NCBI RefSeq assembly: GCF_004337365.2
Contig: NZ_CP044016.1
Span: 1,798,001-1,862,000, forward strand
DNA from: Rhizosphaericola mali
GTDB lineage: Bacteria > Bacteroidota > Bacteroidia > Chitinophagales > Chitinophagaceae
Length of the DNA stretch: 64,000 bases
Reading direction: 5' to 3'
The notes under the pieces were generated by a model. That model did no database searches. It was not told the origin of the DNA and saw nothing but the letters and a program-made list of their open reading frames with translations. Position numbers and translations under genes: made by a program. Below are positions 60,201 to 64,000 of this stretch, in pieces (the first letter of the stretch is position 1; each line of letters starts with the position of its first letter).

Positions 60201-60576
60201 TAGCACCAGTCACATTTGCTTTACTCTGAGAACCATATCCAACAACTATCACTTCATCCATATTTTCAGAAAATGGAATCAATTTTATATTTAAGACGTT
60301 TTGAGTTCCTGCTTTTATCTCATATATCTTATATCCAACCATTGTGATTGATAAGATTGATTCCGAAGAGGGAACTGTAATATGAAAATTTCCAGAAGAA
60401 TCAGATTCTGTAGCTTTTACCCCATTTTTAATTCTAATAGTTGCGTGGGCTATAGGCTTCCCTGTTTCTTGATCAGAAATAACTCCATTTAATTTAACTT
60501 GCTGGCCAATGGAATAGAACCATCCTAGCAGCATCACTGATAGAAAACACAGTTTCTTTGATCTAATTTTCATCAT
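57259..60576 (-). CDS. SusC/RagA-family TonB-dependent oligosaccharide transporter
   Basis: 1105 residues with a signal peptide (MLLGWFYSIGQ). A CarboxypepD_reg-like domain comes first (LNGVISDQETGKPIAHATIRIKNG), then the TonB box DEVIVVGYGSQ, the plug (LAGQIPGLNISGG, VESISVIKDGAAAIYGSRASQGAI) and a long beta-barrel ending in aromatic ATF at the C-terminus. There is no N-terminal STN domain, so it is not the sensing partner of an anti-sigma factor. It imports pectic oligosaccharides, energised by TonB. It is the first gene of the 24-gene array. Confidence 0.96.
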   Translation of the reverse strand: MMKIRSKKLCFLSVMLLGWFYSIGQQVKLNGVISDQETGKPIAHATIRIKNGVKATESDSSGNFHITVPSSESILSITMVGYKIYEIKAGTQNVLNIKLIPFSENMDEVIVVGYGSQSKANVTGAIVPVDMKTISDMPTRTITEALAGQIPGLNISGGNSRPGVDALASIRQTFSFSTAGGSSSLPMVVIDDVIQLDPNTGLPSMDQFNLLDPSDVESISVIKDGAAAIYGSRASQGAIIVKTKRGKVGTAKISYSGKFETNNAVGFVKTMNAYDYGVFSNRYGRAAGWASTSFYGDAELNAMKSLNYDWLNQAWKSAGLMQHSLNVSGGSDKATYFSSITYFTQGANLGSQDYDRWTFRTGTDIKVSNNLKLSATVSANNDDLTASFTKVSINDGSYANGAEQTDYSVLAHMPKYIPWQYEVNGVEQYVSPSLGANRVATTPVGQNNISGWNYFGLLNNGSKTTTGTGNYNANFSLQYDIPFVKGLSIRGSYGITYTTSNTEQNMLPQPLAVATNTNTTGHHLYNDSTTWFVGTNVTGSRITYSDNIGKVQQANIFINYDNTFGAHHIAAMVSAEKGKQDAQTKFMLYDSPTAGYNGASTTAGTLNTSNSYVYRYQFASLAYLGRVSYDYNSKYLAQFVFRSDASTKFSPKNYWGFFPGVSVGWIISRENWFKVSWINNLKIRASMAKTGYDNIAAWRWSQTYSLASDKGQGFGTSGGTLVNGVTPNVTPNPNVKWDQDIQHNIGLDVSILNGKLTFTADQYFDKHTKMLMPIVGAAGTPISVGGAFAEQNYGGINTWGSEYSVTWKDHIGEVKYKISMNFGTSGNKITKYPDVAFNYPSYNNIQVGQSTIMPAWGFEVWRGNASGDGLLRTQDDIDKYWAYLTDLATKAGTTPSYLGIVAESGIKPGMLAYQDLAGNLNADTKTIAGPNGQIVVNQDYAKLVKRNRSHGVNTNLSFGWRSITLDAQISTSWGGYNSIDYIKQGTSTGQIFWSHESYLTDMFDPTDNPNGKWPNLAYYSQNSYSSDFWQISNFRSYLRSLVVGCAIPREVAKKLHTESLRVSFSGYNLWDFYNPYPNKYRTMYDSPTVGYPTLRTWSFGINATF

Positions 60577-60750
60577 ATGGTAGCATTTACTATAAAATAC
60601 TTAAAGGCAATCAAAAAAGTATGAATTGAAATTTGGATTGAAGTCATTAAATAAACCACATAACTATTAATTCAAAAATACAAGCAATCGTATATATTAG
60701 TAATCATTGTTTAAAATATCAATGGCATAAATCAATCTATATTTCTCAAA

Positions 60751-60758
60751 CAAATATA
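60751..60758 (-). promoter_or_regulatory. Candidate promoter upstream of SusC
   Basis: In the 272-bp gap 60577-60848 the minus strand reads TATATTTG at 60758-60751, a perfect TAnnTTTG match. No TTTG -33 box is at the usual spacing of about 20 bp; a TTTG at about 12 bp is too close. A second weaker box (TATTTTTG) lies at 60680-60673. The longest gap in the array and these boxes suggest that SusC transcription can start here. No other feature is seen in the gap. Confidence 0.35.
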
Positions 60759-60848
60759 GTCACAAACAAACAAACATTAGTATTTGATAGCTAAAACCGG
60801 CATGTTTATTTATGCAATCGTTACCGACAGTAATTCTATTTATTTTTA

Positions 60849-61496
60849 TTAATAGTTATTTGCTTTAATTCTTTCTTCCCAACCTTTTCGTTCTTTCTGA
60901 ATGTCATATCCTTGTGCAGACAGATAGTTATTGATTCTACCCTTGAATTTTCCAAACCAAGCATGTTTTTTATCTGAAGATTCAGCATCCATTGCATTTT
61001 CTCTAGCTTCAACCAACCAAATCCATAATTGCTTTTTTTGTTTTTCTGTTAAGGATGGAATCATATCTTGATATGCTTTATAAGTGATATTGGAGACATT
61101 ATAAGTCATTCCGTTTTTTATTTCGTCAACTTGAGTTGGGTTTAATTGCTTGTTTAGGTGGTTTAAATAAGTAGTATGCAATTTGCCTATTTTTTTCTTA
61201 ACAGAAGAATCCACATCTGCTTTCTTTTTAGTAATAAGATCCTTATTGCCAGCATTTTTCCTTTTAATCTTATTATAGGAAGAATCTCTCCATATATAAA
61301 CATCATTTAAATCTTCATATTGATCAGCTACAATATGACAAACTTTGTGAAATTTGGAGGAATCCGTCAAGTTAAGAGCTGCAACTATTTTATCGGCCCT
61401 TTTTTGTATAGTTTGCTTATAGGTTTCCGAACTCTTTTGTGCAAAAACAAAAGATATAGTAGTGGAAAGTAACAAAGACATTAGTATTTTCTTCAT
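60849..61496 (-). CDS. DUF3826-family secreted protein
   Basis: 215 residues with a signal peptide (LLLSTTISFVFAQ). Helical and Lys-rich, with ADKIVAALNLTDSSKFHKVCHIVADQYEDLNDVYIWRD and SLTEKQKKQLWIWLVEARENAMDAESSDKKHAWFGKFKGRIN, recognisable as DUF3826. The family is of unknown function but is regularly encoded in pectin and rhamnogalacturonan loci of Bacteroidota, possibly as a periplasmic accessory protein. It lies between the GH2 gene and the SusC promoter region, 10 bp after the former. Confidence 0.85.
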   Translation of the reverse strand: MKKILMSLLLSTTISFVFAQKSSETYKQTIQKRADKIVAALNLTDSSKFHKVCHIVADQYEDLNDVYIWRDSSYNKIKRKNAGNKDLITKKKADVDSSVKKKIGKLHTTYLNHLNKQLNPTQVDEIKNGMTYNVSNITYKAYQDMIPSLTEKQKKQLWIWLVEARENAMDAESSDKKHAWFGKFKGRINNYLSAQGYDIQKERKGWEERIKANNY

Positions 61497-61506
61497 ATTA
61501 ATTGAT

Positions 61507-63942
61507 TTATTTTTTTGAATTTATAGTTATAGTACCCGAATTCAGATGAGGCGACGTAGCCTTTAATTGAATTGAACCTTGTTTATTATTAGATTGTATA
61601 ATAACTAAACATTTACCATTAAATGCTTTACGAATTGGTCTTTTTAAACCAGTTGTATCAGCTTGACAACCATTATCTGTTCCAGCAATTGAACCAGTAC
61701 CTGTTATAGAGAAGCTTATCTCATTGTCTGCATTTGGAACAATGTTACCATCCTTATCAACCACTTGAACAGAAACATAACTTAAATCTTTACCGTCTGG
61801 ATTTATAGTTTTTCTATCGGCAAACAATTGAATTTTAGACGGCGCACCAGCTGTTTTTATTTCTTTAATTAATACGACTTTTCCATCATGCCTGGATACG
61901 ACTTTTAGTATCCCCGATTCATAAGGAACTTTCCATGAAACATGTAAATCATCTCCTTGCTTTTTCCGAACACCTAGAGATTTTCCATTTAAATATAGTT
62001 CAACTTCGTCTGCATTGTTGTAGTAAGCCCAGACATCGATTATTTGTCCCACTTCCCAATTCCAATGAGGCAACAGATGTAAAACAGTTTTGTCAGACCA
62101 CTCACTCTGATACATATAATACACATCTTTAGGAAATCCTGCCAAGTCAACAATACCAAAATAAGAACTCCTCGCTGGAAACGGATAAGGAGTAGGTTCG
62201 CCTAAATAATCAAAACCAGTCCAAACAAATGTCCCAGACAAAAATGGATATTTCTGAATTATCTTCCACGTTTCTTCATGAGAAGAACCCCAATAGGCAG
62301 CTACATTATCATAGGCCGAAACCGTATAGTCTTTGTTTCCATTCAAGATGTATTTTTCTTTGGAATTAGCAGGCCAAAAAATTGTAGTGTCACTAGGTTT
62401 ATCATAATGCCCACGGCTTTCAAGTGCAGAAACCGTTTCAGAGGCAATAAATTTTTGACCCGGATATTTTTTCAAAAAATCAGGATACATTTTCTCATTA
62501 TAGTTCCAACCGAGAACATCCAACTCTTTAGCTTGATAGATAAAATTCTTTGTCGTATCCATTTCAGTTAAGGCGGACGTAATAGGACGAGAACTATCTA
62601 ATTGTTTAGTGAGTGTTACTAGCTCTTTTGTCAATCTTATTCCGGAAGAATCGAACTGTTCCCGTATTTCATTTCCGATTGACCACATGAAAACGGATGG
62701 ATGATTACGATCTCTCCTTATTTGATCTTGAAGATCTTGCACATGCCATTTTGGAAAATCTAAATGATAATCAAATTTGTTTTTCTTTTTTGCCCACATA
62801 TCGAAAACCTCATCCATTACTAGAAATCCCATTTTGTCACATAAATCCAGTAATTCAGGCGCAGGCGCATTGTGGGAAGTTCGGATAGCATTGCAACCCA
62901 TCTCCTTTAATATCTGTAATTGCCGTTCTATGGCACGAACATTTACAACTGCGCCTAATGCACCCGCATCATGATGTAAACAAACACCTTTTATCTTAAC
63001 AGATTTATAGTTGAGATAAAATCCACTTTCTCTATCAAAATGAATATTCCGCACACCAAAATCAACTGAACAAGAATCTACAACCATTCCATTTGTATCA
63101 TAAATATAGGTCTTCATAGTATACAAAGAAGGATTCTCCGGAGACCATAATACAGGATTATTTAAATTTATTGTAGTCGTTGTAGTACTTTTATTTGCTT
63201 CAAGTTTGATATTGGATTGGCTTGAGCTAACCTGTTTGCCATTATTAGTGTAAACAATGTTTTTAACTAGAATTTTTCCTTCTTTATGTAACTTATTTTC
63301 AATAGTTGTGGATGTTGTGATTGTCGTTTTAATACCTGTAGTAGTTTGCTCAACTTTAGGTTCAATAAAAGTGCCCCAATGCGCTATTTGTATTGCGTTA
63401 TGAACGGTAATCCAAACATTTCGATATATTCCCGCGCCACTGTACCATCTAGATTCCGGTTGTTTGCAATTATCAACTTTAACGACAATCTTGTTTTTTT
63501 GACCATTCCAATTCAAATAAGGAGAAATTGCATAACTAAAAGAGATATAACCATTAGGTCTTTTTCCCAAATAATGGCCATTAACCCATACTTCACTATT
63601 ACGATAAATACCGTCAAAATCAATAGAAACATACTTATTTCTATAAGTGGAAGGCAATAAAAATTCTTTGGCATACCAACCAATACCACCAGGCAAAGCG
63701 CCTTGATTAGGTGTAGTAGGATATTTATTACTGAAATCGTGATAAATACTCCAATCATGCGGCAACTGAACTGGCTTCCAACTGCCGAAATTCAAAGTAT
63801 CTATCAGTCCTTTAGTCGAATCATATTCGTAAAACAACCAATTATCATTGAAAGAAAATCTACTCTTATCTTGTGCAAATACGTGGAAACTAATACACAA
63901 CATAAAATTTAGACTATACCAATATTTAATAATTTTTTGCAT
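61507..63942 (-). CDS. GH2 beta-galactosidase with DUF4982 and Ig-like C-terminus
   Basis: 811 residues with a signal peptide (FMLCISFHVFAQ). Typical short GH2 form: the N-terminal jelly roll (ALPGGIGWYAKEFLLP, SRWYSGAGIYRNVWI), Ig-like domain, TIM barrel with acid/base E425 (WSIGNEIREQ) and nucleophile E502 (FIASETVSAL), then DUF4982 (VWAYYNNADEVELYLNGKSLGVR) and a terminal bacterial Ig-like domain (YVSVQVVDKDGNIVPNADNEISF). Probably a periplasmic beta-galactosidase that removes galactosyl units of pectin side chains. It is 10 bp upstream of DUF3826 in transcription order and follows another truncated gene at the right edge. Confidence 0.93.
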   Translation of the reverse strand: MQKIIKYWYSLNFMLCISFHVFAQDKSRFSFNDNWLFYEYDSTKGLIDTLNFGSWKPVQLPHDWSIYHDFSNKYPTTPNQGALPGGIGWYAKEFLLPSTYRNKYVSIDFDGIYRNSEVWVNGHYLGKRPNGYISFSYAISPYLNWNGQKNKIVVKVDNCKQPESRWYSGAGIYRNVWITVHNAIQIAHWGTFIEPKVEQTTTGIKTTITTSTTIENKLHKEGKILVKNIVYTNNGKQVSSSQSNIKLEANKSTTTTTINLNNPVLWSPENPSLYTMKTYIYDTNGMVVDSCSVDFGVRNIHFDRESGFYLNYKSVKIKGVCLHHDAGALGAVVNVRAIERQLQILKEMGCNAIRTSHNAPAPELLDLCDKMGFLVMDEVFDMWAKKKNKFDYHLDFPKWHVQDLQDQIRRDRNHPSVFMWSIGNEIREQFDSSGIRLTKELVTLTKQLDSSRPITSALTEMDTTKNFIYQAKELDVLGWNYNEKMYPDFLKKYPGQKFIASETVSALESRGHYDKPSDTTIFWPANSKEKYILNGNKDYTVSAYDNVAAYWGSSHEETWKIIQKYPFLSGTFVWTGFDYLGEPTPYPFPARSSYFGIVDLAGFPKDVYYMYQSEWSDKTVLHLLPHWNWEVGQIIDVWAYYNNADEVELYLNGKSLGVRKKQGDDLHVSWKVPYESGILKVVSRHDGKVVLIKEIKTAGAPSKIQLFADRKTINPDGKDLSYVSVQVVDKDGNIVPNADNEISFSITGTGSIAGTDNGCQADTTGLKRPIRKAFNGKCLVIIQSNNKQGSIQLKATSPHLNSGTITINSKK

Positions 63943-63960
63943 CCGTTTTCTTTTAAAATA

Positions 63961-64000
63961 CTATTTGATTTTGTATTTAGCTCTAAACTGATAGTTACCA
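63961..64000 (-). CDS. C-terminal end of an upstream gene (cut by window edge)
   Basis: The minus strand reads in one frame GNYQFRAKYKIK and then TAG at 63963-63961, 18 bp before the GH2 start. Position and direction suggest the last codons of another gene of the locus. Too little is visible to name it. Confidence 0.4.
   Translation of the reverse strand, partial: GNYQFRAKYKIK

Noticed and set aside
60577-60848. Possible small RNA or regulatory RNA in the SusC leader
   Set aside because: I see AT-rich sequence with -7-like boxes but no stable hairpin or known motif, so nothing beyond a promoter is claimed.

Overview
The window is AT-rich DNA from a member of the Bacteroidota. Evidence for this: an adjacent SusC/SusD pair, many secreted glycan-degrading enzymes encoded one after another, promoter elements resembling the Bacteroidota -7 box TAnnTTTG, and little sign of Shine-Dalgarno sequences. 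The gene styles (LytS/LytTR pair, GMC oxidoreductase, large pectin locus) suggest the Chitinophagaceae, but that placement is an inference.

Left region (1-7.4 kb): a regulatory and membrane cluster. It holds the start of an outer-membrane beta-barrel gene, a LytS-type histidine kinase overlapping a LytTR response regulator, a small unknown protein, a second LytTR regulator whose receiver has lost its phosphorylatable aspartate, a UPF0104-type membrane protein and a GMC oxidoreductase. Five promoter regions here carry two TGTCC-type half-sites whose starts are exactly 21 bp apart, always on the strand of the downstream gene and about 40-48 bp before a -7-like box. This is what a LytTR-family operator should look like, and it suggests one local regulon. 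A 41-codon ORF overlaps the GMC start.

Middle region (7.4-11.9 kb): a decayed IS3-family element (nonsense codon plus frameshift in orfB) abuts a 5'-truncated altronate dehydratase gene (uxaA). After it come an intact uronate isomerase (uxaC) and a SASA-type esterase on the plus strand, remnants of a hexuronate catabolic operon.

Right region (11.9-64 kb): a pectin polysaccharide utilisation locus on the minus strand. From SusC (60576) down to 11854 there are 24 co-directional genes with gaps of at most 79 bp, and with overlaps at three junctions; DUF3826 and GH2 genes lie just upstream. The enzymes include two PL1 pectate lyases, GH106, two GH78, three GH2, GH127, GH43, GH140-like and GH141-like proteins, SASA and alpha/beta-hydrolase esterases, beta-propellers and an MGH1-like six-hairpin enzyme. 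An SSS symporter, a Gfo/Idh/MocA oxidoreductase and a zinc alcohol dehydrogenase would act after uptake. The content points to rhamnose-, galactose- and arabinose-rich pectin (rhamnogalacturonan I and/or II side chains): PL1 cuts the homogalacturonan backbone, SusC/D import oligosaccharides, exo-enzymes strip side chains in the periplasm, and UxaC feeds uronate catabolism.

Most unusual architectures: a GH141-like beta-helix fused to an L-rhamnose mutarotase-like domain, a GH78 rhamnosidase fused to a BNR/sialidase-fold domain, an STN-like domain fused to an alpha/beta-hydrolase, and a large beta-helix plus DUF6298 protein.
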